Shown here piece by piece: positions 33,875 to 45,195 of a stretch of DNA of 64,000 bases. The position numbers were made by a program, and so were the translations under genes. Position 1 is the first letter of the stretch. Each line of letters begins with the position of its first letter. The DNA is taken from positions 13,446,079 through 13,510,078 of the forward strand of contig CM064569.1 of the NCBI GenBank assembly GCA_032716605.1. Reading direction: 5' to 3'. This stretch comes from Paralithodes platypus (lineage: Eukaryota; Arthropoda; Malacostraca; Decapoda; Lithodidae). The notes beneath the pieces are model-generated. The model was not told the origin of the DNA, did no database searches, and saw nothing but the letters and a program-made list of their open reading frames with translations.

Positions 33875-35811
33875 TCCACTGAAACATGAGTTCAACAGGG
33901 CTAGGAATAAACTAAATAGGAAAATTAAATCAGCGAAATCTAATTATTTCCACAGTAAGGCAGAGGAATATCAGAGTAACCCAAAGAAACTATGGAGGCA
34001 CTTATAAACAACGGGCTACAGCAACAAGGCAAGGGATTCATCTAACACTAATATTGCTCTCAAAATTAATGATCAGGTTTGCCATGATAAACGACAAATT
34101 TCAACCTACTTTAACTCCTTCTTCACCTCCATAGCAAACACACTAGCACAGAACCTACCACAACCTCCCAATAATTACACCACAACAACTGCCACCTTTC
34201 AACATTTCTACAGGGATAAAGGCATACACCCGAACACTTTTGGATTGCAAAATGTTACACCAAAATACACATTTGAGGAGCTCTCTAACCTAAATGTACA
34301 TAAAAGCACAGGACCAGACAAAATTCCTGCCAAATTTCAACGAGATGGAGCCATTGGTATAGCAGGGCCCCTAGCCCACATCATCAACCTGTCGATTAAC
34401 ACCAACACTGTACCTGCTGAACTGAAGGAAGCTATTGTAACCCCTCTATTCAAGAATGGAAATAAATTAGATTTTAGTAACTACAGACCAGTTAGCATAT
34501 TATGTATTGTATCAAAAATCCTTGAAAGAGCTGTATACACCCAAATTGAACACTACCTCAAAGAAAATTATCTATTATAAGATTCAATCAGGTTTCAGAG
34601 GTATGTACTCGACAGACTCCTGTCTCATCCATTTAATAGATCACATTCGTAAAGAAATTTCTAAAGGTAACTACACCGGTATGGTTCTTCTTGACCTACA
34701 ACAAACGTTTGATACAGTAGACCATACTATCCTATGTAATAAACTACAAGCAATGGGCATTGGGTCAGTGAACTGGTTTAAATCTTATCTTAGTGGTAGA
34801 ACACAAAGAGTCAAAATTGATGATAATCTTTCTGGTCCTAGGCCAATTAACTGTGGGGTCCCGCAGGGAAGCATCCTTGGTCCCTTACTCATTCTTTGTT
34901 ATGTGAACGACATGGAACTGAGCGTATCATGTAAATTATTACTGTATGCTGACGACAGTGTGCTTCTGGTTTCAGGAAAAGACCCAATAAGTATTGCCAC
35001 CTCACTTCCCAAAGAACTAGAATCGTGTAGTGATTGGCTAGTGGACAATAGACTATCTCTTCACCTGGGCAAGACAGAAGCCATCTTATGTGGAACAAAA
35101 CGCAAATTGAAAGACATTGAGGGCGTCTCGGTCAACTGAAATGATATTACCATAACACCAGTGTCACAAGTGAAATATCTCGGACTAAAACTAGACTCGT
35201 CTGTCAGGTGAAACAATCTTGGAATCGATCCTGAGTAAATGTAGAGCACGTATTAAATACCTGTATAGACAGGTGGGATGCTTTCCAGCGGTGACCAAAA
35301 GACTCCATACCAAGCGCTTGTTCAATGTAATTTTGACTATTCTGTGTCATCCTGGTACTCTGCATCATCTAAATCAGCAAAGCACAAACTTCAGGTCACT
35401 CAATATAAAATGGTTAGGTTCATTCTGAACCTAGGACCCAGATCGCATATTGGCCAGGAACAACTTCAGTCACTTGGCATGCTCAATGTCTCTGACAGGG
35501 CCAAACAAAACAGACTCATAAATGCCTTCAAGATATTTTATGATAGGGCTCCAGAGTATTTAAAGAGTAATTTTGTTAAAGCAAATGAGAGGATTGGATA
35601 CAACACAAGGAATAGGATGTATAATTTTACGGTCCCGAGAATCCAAGGACAGGGTAAGCTAACATTCTTCTTCACTGCAATCAAAGAGTGGAACAACCTA
35701 CCCCAGTCAGTCCGTGAAAAGAGAACACTGTATTCCTTCAGATGTAGCTTGAAGGAGCACCTGAACCGGACAGCTGCGAGAAGGGAGCACCAAGCTTATG
35801 TCTACTACTAA
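33875..35811 (+). pseudogene. LINE-1 reverse transcriptase, unit 3
   Basis: The RT is split by a frame change near 34,578, where TATAAGATTC replaces TATATAAGTTTC. A cluster of differences at about 35,283-35,322 (TTTCCAGCGG...ACTCCATACCAAGCGCTTG) changes the frame again in the C-terminal domain. YADD and the other RT boxes remain. There is no MITE-B here, so the TTAA near 34,396-34,399 is the empty site. Confidence 0.86.
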
Positions 35812-36133
35812 ATACGACATAAGAGATAGGCAAAACAAACTGAAATGATTACTGAAATATTTTGATCAGTCCAACTATAGAATGTAAGGTATCTTAATAT
35901 AACCCCCTAGAAATACTTTCTCTAAAGTATCTACTTATTTTATACTCCCCTATTTCCCCAGCTAACCTAATCCCACTAGGACCCCAATGGAAATACGCCT
36001 AATGGCCTTATTGGGCTATCCTTAGTTGGAATTATGCAAAGCTGGTACATGTCATATTTGTACCATACTATGTGGTACCAACATTGTAAAATGCTAACTG
36101 AATAAAATAATATTATTATTATTATTATTATTA
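35812..36133 (+). mobile_element. LINE-1 3' UTR and (ATT)n tail, unit 3
   Basis: It is the same as unit 1 apart from point changes and ends at the piggyBac-2 fragment. Confidence 0.8.
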
Positions 36134-36306
36134 CGTCGCCACAGTCCAGACAAGATACTGATAGACAAATCTGATGCCGTCATCTCGCCAGTCGAGTGTG
36201 CGAGGAAGACAATGAGGTGGTATAAAAAGTTATTCATACACCTCCTTGATATCACTCTGTACAACTGCCACATCCTCCACTCAACAATCACTGGCAAACA
36301 AGAAAT
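36134..36306 (+). pseudogene. piggyBac-2 transposase fragment, unit 3 (left half of the interrupted gene)
   Basis: This is the copy directly linked to the complete BEL-B. It ends with AAAT before the LTR, and the gene resumes after AAAT at 45,697-45,700. If one AAAT is counted, the reading frame runs straight through the insertion point. Confidence 0.85.
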
Positions 36307-37233
36307 TGTGAGAATTCGATAGTAAACAAAGCAAAATTTACCTATAATCTCACAAGAATTAACTTACTTTTATTGGTTGATAGGGATAGATAGCTCAATG
36401 ATAGTGGTAGGAATAGATAGAAGTATATTGGCCACTAAGAGATAAGAATTAGGATGACTTAGCAGGAAACAGGTGGTTGTATTGGAGCGGCTAGAAGGAG
36501 ACGTTCTTGAGGTTGTAGCTAAAGCGAGTCTAGTTTGTCTTGGTGCGAGGGACCCTCAAGTTCCCGAATATGACGCATGCGCAGTTGTTGTTGTTGTTGT
36601 TGTTGTTCCCCAAGCTGCCTGGCCGAACAGCCCCAAGGCCCCGAGCAATTCCAAGGCCATAACCGAGCGCCCCCACAGAACCCTCCCTGCCGACCACAAT
36701 AAAGCCTGGGTGACCGAAGCCACTCCATGGCGGGGAGCTGAGGAGGGCGACAGAAACGCCCGGGAAACCAAACCCCCACCCAGGGCCCTGTGCCCCTCAG
36801 CAATTATGAAGAGAAAGTTGAGGGGCAAGGGAAAAAATGTGACGTTTTGGCTTCCAATCTTGGTAGATTGGGAGGTCAATCCACGGAAAAGACGCCGTCA
36901 CTTGAGATCTAGAAAATATATAAGTTAAAGGAACAGTCAGAGTAAGCTATGGGTATGGCAGAGATCGCTCAGTTCTCACTCTGATAGACCAGCCCATCAC
37001 CGCATGCGCAGTTATCTTATCTACCAATGCGTCATTTAACTAACAACAAGATATACCGGATTTATTATAATGACAACCCGATATAATAATCGATAATAAA
37101 CCCATTTAAACTTAATACGAAATAGTATATATCTTTTATATAGATATATAACTTAGCCTAATACTGGCGCCTAATTTGAACTTCCAGTATGTTTACTTAA
37201 CCTAAACTGTCGAGTTACTTACGAGTCTCGACA
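36307..37233 (-). repeat. BEL-B 3' LTR, unit 3, carrying a retroposon
   Basis: This 500-bp LTR is enlarged by 427 bp (a 414-bp insert plus a 13-bp duplication). Apart from the insert it matches the LTRs of the other units. Confidence 0.88.
36587..37000 (-). mobile_element. SINE-like retroposon with (AAC)n tail in the LTR
   Basis: The 414 bp are flanked by a 13-bp direct repeat CGCATGCGCAGTT (36,574-36,586 and 37,001-37,013). On the - strand it ends in (AAC)n, the mark of a reverse-transcribed insertion primed on a short repeat. It is GC-rich near the tail, unlike its AT-rich surroundings. I see no tRNA-type A and B boxes and no RT, so the partner LINE and the promoter type are unknown. Units 1 and 2 and the 5' LTR show the empty site. 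Confidence 0.8.
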
Positions 37234-37256
37234 CATTCCCACCACCAATATATACA

Positions 37257-38472
37257 TTATCTACAATAATCCTGTAGCGATGTTAGATCTCCAAAGTTGT
37301 GAAGAGCTAACATTGGCTCGGCGAAGAGGTAATCTTCAACAGGGTCGTTACTGGCAGATGGTCCAGCGACCGCTGGTGACATAGGGGTGGAGTCGTGAGA
37401 GCTAACACCATCACTAGTGACCGCCGATTGAGGGATCGAAATGCTTTCGATTTCCTGTTCCAATGGATACAACTTGACGATGGGTCGAGTGGTCAGGCCA
37501 GTTTTTGTTCTAATCTGGACCACTCTAACCAGATTATCTCATCCGGGATAGAGTCTAACTACCCTACCAAGTTTCCAAAGGACACAAGATCCCTCGTCAT
37601 GTATAAGCACGATGTCATCTATTTATGGCCATACACTGCTTGATGAGCCTCTTTTATTCTTATAGGCTTCTCGTAGTGATGCCAAGTATTCACTAGACCA
37701 ACGCTTGCATCGGTCCCGGATCAATTTATTGATGTAATTGTACCTGCTGTGTATCGCTGCTTTACTATCGTAACTAGGATCCTGCAGCTCATCTAGCTGA
37801 ATTAGGTCCTTTGGGAAGTCACGAAGTCTACGACCTTTAACCAGCATGGATGGAGTAATAGGGCAAGGGTCCTCCAGATCACCCGAGACATTTGTTAAAG
37901 GGCGATCATTCACGGTAGCCTCCAGCTCCAATAGGACAGTAGTTAGTTCCTCAAAGGAGACTAGAGCACGACCTAGTACTTTTTTAAGCCCAGCCTTCAC
38001 AATACCTATGGCTCTCTCCCAAATAGCTCCGAACCAAAGCGCGCGTGCTGGGATAAAACGCCATTCACATCGGATTTCGGCAAGATGAGCCTGAAGACTG
38101 GGATCGCTTTGGATGTCTTTCAAGTGTCTGGAAGCTCCCACATATGTAGCAGCATTGTTGCTTAACATTATCTGTGGAAATCCCTGCCTACTACAAAATC
38201 TCCGGAACGCATGGATAAAGCTGTCACAGGTCATACTGCTAACTACTTCAATGTGAATAGTTCTTGTAGTAGCGCACGTAAATAAATGCATATAAGCCTT
38301 GTTGTTGTGTGAGCCCCGGACAGGAATTGCTCCTGTATAATCAACCTCCATGACCTCAAAGGGATCTCTAGGAGTAGTCCTGATGTCTGATAGAGGAGGT
38401 ACTCTAGCTTTCGCGTAGGTATTACCCTGTATTTTACGACAGGTTATACACTTACTGGTCACTTGTTTAACT
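37257..38472 (-). pseudogene. BEL-B integrase, unit 3
   Basis: It has the shared TGA near 38,473, LSNN at the second catalytic position, and one private change (RHLKDI against RHLEDI). The C-terminal tail is shifted near 37,337 by a lost base (CTTCAACAGG against CTTCCAACAGG). Confidence 0.85.
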
Positions 38473-38474
38473 GC

Positions 38475-39975
38475 TCATCTTATCTTAGGAATCCACCACC
38501 TCTGCCGTATATATGCGACCACGTGATTAACTCCATGGTGACGACAGACACGATGACACATATTGATGAGCATGGTAGTGAAAGGATGTTCGGAAGGCAG
38601 TAGTATCGGATATTTCATTGAATCCGGAAGAGCCGCTAACTTCAATCTACCTTCACATACAATTAATCCTCCTTTCATGACAAGTCCTAATTGGTTTACC
38701 AAATTATTGCGAGTACCCTTGTCACCAGACAGCATCTCGTACTCCTTTGGGAAGCATTCCTGCTGGCATCTTTGAGCTATAATCTTTTCTGCTACTTTTA
38801 GTTCCTTTATGCTTAGGTGGGCACTGTCTGTGGGAGACGTCCCTTTAATTTTTGCCTTCAAATTATTCTTGTATCGAATAGTCCATGCAACTACCCGAAT
38901 GAATTTATCATAACTGCCATATTTTTCCCAGTTCCATAACCGGGTGTCCTGTTCATCATTAGTCCCAATGACTTGGCTAGTTACTTTTGGCGTTTGGTCA
39001 TCAGGTATTATATCTTCTGGCCACTCGTCTTTGTTTCGGAGCCACATGGGCCCCTCCCACCAAAACGCAGAAGATTTCAGATGTTTTGCCGAAACACCTC
39101 TAGACAGTAAGTCACTAGGGTTTTCTTTAGAGGACACGTACCGGAAGTCTACAGTCGGAAGAAGGGATTTTATTTCGTCAACTCTGTTTGCGACATACAC
39201 TGGAAGCTTCTTCATACTACGCAACCAATGCAATATAACCTGGCTGTCGCACCATAAAACAATTTTTTCGACTTTTACAATATTATGATAGGCTTCCTCC
39301 ACAAATTTGATTAATCTGTCGGCTAGCAAAGCAGCAGTTAGCTCTAATCTTGGTATAGTTATGGATCTTATGGGAGCGACCTTTGCTTTAGCGATGACCA
39401 GACAGCTATGTTCCGGGCTCACAAAATATTGCAGTGCCATAGGCGACACCACTTGCATCGCAAAACGTATGAAGTTCCACTGAATCAGCATATACCGTCC
39501 TCCGAGGATAAGTAAAGTCACAGCAGAGGTGCAGGTCCTTGGTAACTGTAGACCATTCGGTAGCGCAGTCGTCAGGTAGCGGATCGTCCCAATCTTGTTT
39601 CAGTCTCCATAATTGCTGTAAGAAAATTATGGACCTTATTGTAACGGGCAGTAGTACACCGAGTGGATCGAACAGTTGCGCCGCCACTCTTAAGCACTCT
39701 CTCTTTGTTGCCTTATTGGTCTCTGGGAGACTTGCATTGAACGTCAACAGATCAGAGTCAGGTAACCATAAGAGTCCTAATGTCTTCACTCGCTCTTGAT
39801 TCTTGGCAGCAACACCATCCAATTGCAGGAGGTCACGTAGTTGAGGACTATTGGTAGCCCATTCTCTGAGAAATAAATGTGCTTGAGACATTATTCTTTG
39901 GGCATCCCAGTAACGCTTAATGACAGTCTCTTCATCACTGCCTGTACACTGGAGGTTGTCAATGAACAAACCTTC
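38475..39975 (-). pseudogene. BEL-B RT C-terminus and RNase H, unit 3
   Basis: It is open from the F-I-D-N box at 39,969 to 39,406, then a 2-bp loss near 39,428 (AAAATATTGC against AAAATATATTGC) shifts the frame inside RNase H. The rest is open down to 38,475. Confidence 0.87.
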
Positions 39976-40831
39976 CTAACCCATTGGCTGCGGCTATGTT
40001 TGGGCTATTTAGGGCATATTCAGGCACTCCTGAATGATAAATCAAGCATCTGCATTAAATGAACTGTATTCTGCCGAAAACTAGGCAAAAATAGCTTCAA
40101 AATGAGACCAGAACGGACCCCGTACGTGGTCTGGTTCACCTGCAGCGGTGCCAGTGAAACGCGGGAAACCTGCTATTTGGTAGCACTCGCTCGCTTGACT
40201 ACACTGTTGTGAGAGAGAGAGAGATAGCCGCGCGAGACACAGTCAACCTCAGTGGGCCGCTCGCTGCTCTGAGGAACGGAGGTGGGCCCCTCACGCTCCC
40301 GCCCACTGACGCTCGATTTTTACGGTTTTTACAGGCTTTTAACCCTTTCGCTGCAGGTGACGTTCTGGAACGTCCTGGCAAGTTACAGCAATTTTCAGGC
40401 TTTAAAAGCCTGTAAAAATTATAAAAATCGAGTGTCAGTGGGCGGGAGCGTGAGGGACCCACCTTCGTCCCTCAGAGCAGCGAGCGGCTCACTGAGGTAG
40501 ACTGTCTCTCGCGCGAGTCTCTCTCTCTCACTCACAACAGTGTAGCCAAGCGAGCGAGTGCTACCAAATAGCAGGTTTCCCGTGTTTCACTGGCACCGCT
40601 GCGGGTGAACCAGACCACGTACGGGGTCCGTTCTGGTCTCATTTTGAAGCTATTTTCGCCTAGTTTTTGGCAGAATACAGTTCATTTAATGCAGATGCTT
40701 GATTTATCATTCAGGAATGCCTGAATATGCCCTAAATAGCCCAAACATAGCCGCAGCCAATGGGTTAAAGACTGGAAATTGCTGTAACTTGCCAGGACGT
40801 TCCAGAACGTCACCCGCAATGAAAGGGTTAA
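39976..40831. mobile_element. Fold-back TTAA element, unit 3
   Basis: CTAA lies at 39,976-39,979 and TTAA at 40,828-40,831. It has the same palindromic arms as unit 1, and its central TTAA (40,402-40,405) is empty. Confidence 0.82.
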
Positions 40832-42079
40832 TAGTCTCCACAACTCCGGGATCCTCTTTAATAATGGAAAGATGTTTTAAGATCGTGGCATTAAGAAGAA
40901 ACTGTGAGCAAGTCGCCCCGAACAACACTACCTTAAATCGGTAGCAAAGTAAGGGTGAAGATAAATCCAAGGGATCCTTCGGCCACAGATATCGGGTGTA
41001 GTCACGATCTTCTTCATGAAGTCTCAACATGAGAAAGGCCTTCTCGATGTCACTTATCCAGGCATATTTGTGGACCCTGAATCTCAGCAATATATTTGCT
41101 AGATCCGGCACTAGTGATGGCCCTGTGTAAAGGCAGTCATTAAGACTTGGTCTGCCCTTGCCAATACTAGCGGAACAGTCGTACACAATACGAACGGGCG
41201 TCGTTGTGCTATTCTTGGTGACCCTGTGATGTGCCAAATAATGACTGTTTTCAGTAACACCGAAAGGAACCTCTTCAATAAAGTCACGATGAAGCTGATC
41301 TTGGATAACGTTGGTGTAGTGACTACAATAGACAGGTTCTTGTTTGAAACGCTTCTGCAGATCCCTTAGGCGACCCGCTGCTAAACCATAATTAGAAGGC
41401 AGCTTCTCTTTATGTTGGTTCCATGGCAGTCTGACTTCATATTGCTGATTCTGTGCAGAGTATGTTACTGTCTCCTTGTATATGTCCAACGCAGTCATGT
41501 TTTCCTTTGAATCTTCGTTTGGAGAAATTCCTAGGTGATCCAGTTCCCACATACATTTTAATTCATTATGACATGGATTACTTGATTCTGTGGATATATA
41601 TTGATCCATCGGGGTGACCGCAACTTTCAAAATTGTAACTACCTCTACTTGGGCGCTAGACTTGTCGTTATGGCAGGAGCCACTTAGTGCATAGCCAAAT
41701 TTAGTGGGTAAGAGAATTATGTCACCCTCCTTTTTGTACCCTGGCCGCACTAAGTCATAATAATAATCGGCACCAACCAACAAGTCCAGTCGAGATGTCT
41801 GTGTCATTAGAGAATCAGCTAATTTGTAACCCTTGTTTCGCAAAACTCTCACGTCTGCTTCAAGGAATTCTGATCCTTTGTGATCCGAGAGAGTTTCTAC
41901 CACAACTGCTTGTAGAGGATAGTTTCTGCCCCGGAACTTGTATTTGAAGGACACTACTGGGTACTTTCTGCTCTCACATGCTCCGGTAAACCCTCGCAAC
42001 TCTAGCTCTTCATCACCCACTTTTGTATAATGGATCGAGTCTAGAGCGGAATTTAAAATGAAGGTGCGCTGTGAGCACT
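40832..42079 (-). pseudogene. BEL-B protease C-part and RT N-terminus, unit 3
   Basis: This is the only unit in which protease, linker and RT fingers form one open frame (42,098 down to the fold-back element). Motifs are LLDQCSQ, VGADYYYDLV, NDCLYTGPS and WISDIEKAF. The reading then runs into fold-back sequence. Confidence 0.88.
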
Positions 42080-42649
42080 GATCCAGCAGTGTTCTCATCT
42101 TGACTGTTCCTCTTGATTACTTAACTGTTGGCAGCATAACAGTTGGGAGGATAATACTAGTCTTCTTTGACGACACAGACATCGTGGTAGTTTGCGTCTT
42201 GGTCTTTGTTACCTGTTGAGGTTTTTGCTCCTTATTTGCACCGTCCCATTGAGATCTGGACTGACAGAGGATATGGTAGTGTCTGTTTTGACAGAACTTG
42301 CAGCTGCGGATGTCAGGGTTCACACAACCATTGCTCCCGTGGGTTGAAGATAAGCACCCGGTGCTTATCCAGCAGTGTTCTCATCTTGACTGTTCCTCTT
42401 GATTCCTTAACTGTTGGCAGCATAACAGTTGGGAGGATAATACTAGTCTTCTTTGACGACACAGACATCGTGTTAGTTTGCGTCTTGGTCTTCGTTACCT
42501 GTTGAGGTTTTTGCTCCTTTGCACAATCCCATTGAGATCTGAACTGACTGAGGATATGGTAGTGTCTGTTTTGACAGAACTTGCAGCTGCGGATGTCAGG
42601 GTTCACACAACCATTTGCTCCCGTGGGTTGAAGATAAGCACCCGGTGCT
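42080..42649 (-). repeat. 286-bp tandem duplication, unit 3
   Basis: The copies are 42,080-42,365 and 42,366-42,649, with the same hairpin joint. Confidence 0.85.
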
Positions 42650-43666
42650 AAGGTTGAGTTGTTTTGCGCCTTTTACTTTCAGAGCACTGGTTTTGAATTT
42701 GAGACATTTAAATCATGCATGTGCCCCTTCGCACAACTTGCAACCCTTCCTTCACACCGAGGCCTCCTGCACCGCAAAGGATGCTGAAGCAACTGGTATG
42801 TGTGGTGTAGTCCGTTCTGCTACACTTTCCATGTTAAACACTTCTGTCTGGTAAGCCTGGACAAACCTTTCTAGGTCCAGACCTTCTTCACCTAAAGTTC
42901 TCTTTAATGTTTCCTTTAGTGGGGATGGCAATTTATTCATGAGAATTACAACACTAGCTTCATTAAGGGTAATTTGTATGGTCTCTATTGACCTCAGTGT
43001 ACTTTCAAAACTAGCATAGAATCCCTTTAGTTCCTCGACATTGTAAGAGGGAGGATTCAAAGTAGTTAGGTTAGATATACGTGCCGCCTTAATTCTATAC
43101 CTGTGCCCATAGGTTTTCTTTAGAAGGGCAACCGCTGTTTGGTAGCTGGCTCCCTCAATTGCGAAACCTTCAATGAGTTGTTTTGCCTCGCCATTCAGTT
43201 GACCTCTTAAGTAGGTGAATTTTTGGATGTCACTGATCTCTGCATTGCTGTGGACACTACTATGGAACATATCCCAGAATCCCAACCATAGAGTGGGATC
43301 ACTGTCAAACACAGGAAGGGTTATTTTCGGCAATCTTATACCGGCATTTCTGTTAACTGCAGTACGATTTGGCTCCTTGTGTTTTAGCTTACCTTTGAGG
43401 AGGAGGATAACTTTATCAAGACACTCTATATAATCCACGTCTGTTTCTATGTCTGCGAAATACTCGGCGTCATCTTCATAGAGCGCTTCCATTTTGCGGC
43501 GACATAAATTTAAATCTTCGAGCTGTCTTAATACCGAAGCCAATTTAGCTTCAATCGCATCACCATCTGCATCAACCAAAAATGTAGCAATATCTTTGGT
43601 GATCCTAGTCAAACCACTCTTGATACCCCCCTTGCGTCGCTTGTACTGGGACAGTGTCAACGACAT
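42650..43666 (-). pseudogene. BEL-B gag, unit 3
   Basis: The ORF is open from 43,666 to 42,752 (304 residues). The first zinc knuckle follows after a short break, with CKLCEGAHAWFKC read in another frame just downstream. It has the same gag architecture as unit 2 with a private change in ASFAVQEASV. Confidence 0.87.
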
Positions 43667-44273
43667 GATGGCAAAACACAGGAAATAGAATAATAATATA
43701 TCTTACCTATATGGACGTAAAGCGCACTCAGAAAGTTAGCTGACGCCAATAAAGGCAATATATATGGAACCCCGACTTAAACGTAATAATGAATTAAACA
43801 TGTGATGTCGGGGTAGGGCAATAAGCGGGAAATATGACGCGGAACGCAATAATAAAAGTAAACGAACAAAGCATAAATTTCTCCACACTTAAATTTAAAT
43901 GGTAAACCTTATATTAAATGCGGCAATTTTGTTGGTGTAGGGCAATAATGAGGGAAATAAGACGCAAAGCGCAATAATAAGAGTTAACGAATGCCTACTA
44001 TCTCCACTCACAAAATAAAAGTAATTAACCTTACATAATATGCGGCAAAATGTTTTTAGAGTACACTAAGGAAGGGAGGCCAAAAAGGTGTATAACAAGC
44101 CAATTTAAATTGTAAACCTATAATAAACTAGGATAGCCCAACATCTAATGGTACCAAAAATGATTGTGGTAATTACCCCCTTTAAATTTAGTTAAGACCG
44201 AACAAATTCAATTTAACCCTTATAATTCTACTTTACATTATTTTAATTGTTGCAATTATACCTAGCCTATAGC
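43667..44273 (-). other. BEL-B leader between SGNH ORF and gag, uninterrupted form
   Basis: This is about 600 bp of AT-rich non-coding sequence. It is the original arrangement, with a single TTAA at 44,243-44,246 where MITE-A sits in units 1 and 2. I see no ORF and no clear splice or shift signal. Confidence 0.55.
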
Positions 44274-45162
44274 CTACCAATTATTACTCAGATCTACCTT
44301 AGAGAAAGTACCCGCCTCCCATTTCTCATCCGACTGGTCCCTTAAAGCCTGAATATCTCCCAGCTTTGTGAAGTGCTCCTGGGCAGTAGCCACGACCCTC
44401 TTGAACAGGTCTTCGCTGGCATCATATGTGAGATGTACGCCGTCTTCACTATAGTCTCCGTTCCGCACCTCCATGGACTGGTAGCGGGACTTTGTGAAAG
44501 GCAGTACTTTCTTCAGCCAGCGATTGACCCCGTTCCTGATACTTTTGTATCGCTCTGCCGTCAGACCGCGTAAGTCTCGCCTCCAGGCCTATTATTTTAC
44601 AGGCCCCTGAGATTGATTCAATCTCTCTAGCGAGGTCCTGGATGGCGTTGGCGACAGAGCGTATATCAGTCTCGGGATGGATATCGTTACCTCCCAAGAC
44701 TAAGAAGGTCAGGTCCGGCTGGTATCGGACGTGGCTCTCCCAGGCAGCAGAGGACTTGCTATTGTCCACCCTATCACTCCCTTGGGAAAAAGTCCTAACC
44801 TGAAAAAATGGGTGGAACACAGGCTTATCCCCATAGACCTCCCTGACGTAGCTATGTCCTAAGATACAGACCTTCCTAATAGGCTTGGGATAGCAATGAA
44901 GAGACCGAGTTATCACCCGGTTAAAGTCCTCTCCAACCCCCCCGCCAAAGGCGCCAGTCGGAAATACATGGCGGCGGCTCATATGGTCGAGCAAAACAAG
45001 CGGGACCCGGCGGTAATTAGGGCACAGATAACAAACACGAACTCTCAAGCCTACAGGGGACACCAGGGAAGAGGAAATAGGGAACAGAAAGAAGGAATAG
45101 CCGGGAAATAGTAGACAACAGGAAAGCAGAAGAAAGAAAAGACAAAGAAGAAAAGATAGCAT
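44274..45162 (-). pseudogene. SGNH/GDSL-hydrolase-like ORF ahead of BEL-B gag
   Basis: The open frame runs 45,162-44,449 and continues, after a frame break near 44,449-44,474, to 44,274. Blocks of the SGNH fold are visible: CILGHSYVRE (block I, candidate Ser nucleophile), FLVLGGNDIHP (block III, G-x-N-D) and DGVHLTYDASE (block V, Asp and His). SGNH enzymes are esterases or lipases, and such domains occur in ORF1 of CR1/L2 LINEs. If the first Met at 45,162 is used, a strongly hydrophobic stretch of about 35 residues heads the protein. However, it is translated from a pyrimidine-rich leader, so Met-61 (44,982, MSRRHVF) is as likely a start. The same strand as gag and its position about 200 bp after the PBS suggest it belongs to the element. 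A captured LINE ORF1 piece is the alternative. Confidence 0.62.
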
Positions 45163-45174
45163 AAAGCAAAAGTC

Positions 45175-45192
45175 AGAGGTATCGAAGGACCA
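45175..45192 (-). promoter_or_regulatory. Candidate primer-binding site of BEL-B
   Basis: On the - strand, three bases after the 5' LTR, the sequence reads TGGTCCTTCGATACC. A TGG start just inside the LTR is the expected form of a tRNA-primed PBS; I cannot name the tRNA with confidence. Confidence 0.5.
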
Positions 45193-45195
45193 TTT

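Larger units (their letters stand above)
30689..44772. repeat. Tandem segmental repeat, unit 3 of 3
   Basis: This third copy is about 14,084 bp. It lacks the 480-bp MITE-A, leaving an empty TTAA at 44,243-44,246, and has a 414-bp retroposon in its LTR. The homology to the unit joints ends near 44,772. Beyond that the sequence continues naturally into the rest of the SGNH ORF and the 5' LTR of BEL-B. This marks the outer right edge of the array and shows that the right end is the original, unduplicated context. Confidence 0.93.

Noticed and set aside
36473..36928. 151-residue open frame as a gene
   Set aside because: It crosses the border of the LTR and the retroposon insert and includes a poly-Val run from the (GTT)n tail, so it is a chance reading.
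658..44772. Treating the three units purely as an assembly artefact
   Set aside because: The units carry different insertions with correct target duplications and many private point changes, which a copied contig would not have. Copy number itself still needs reads.
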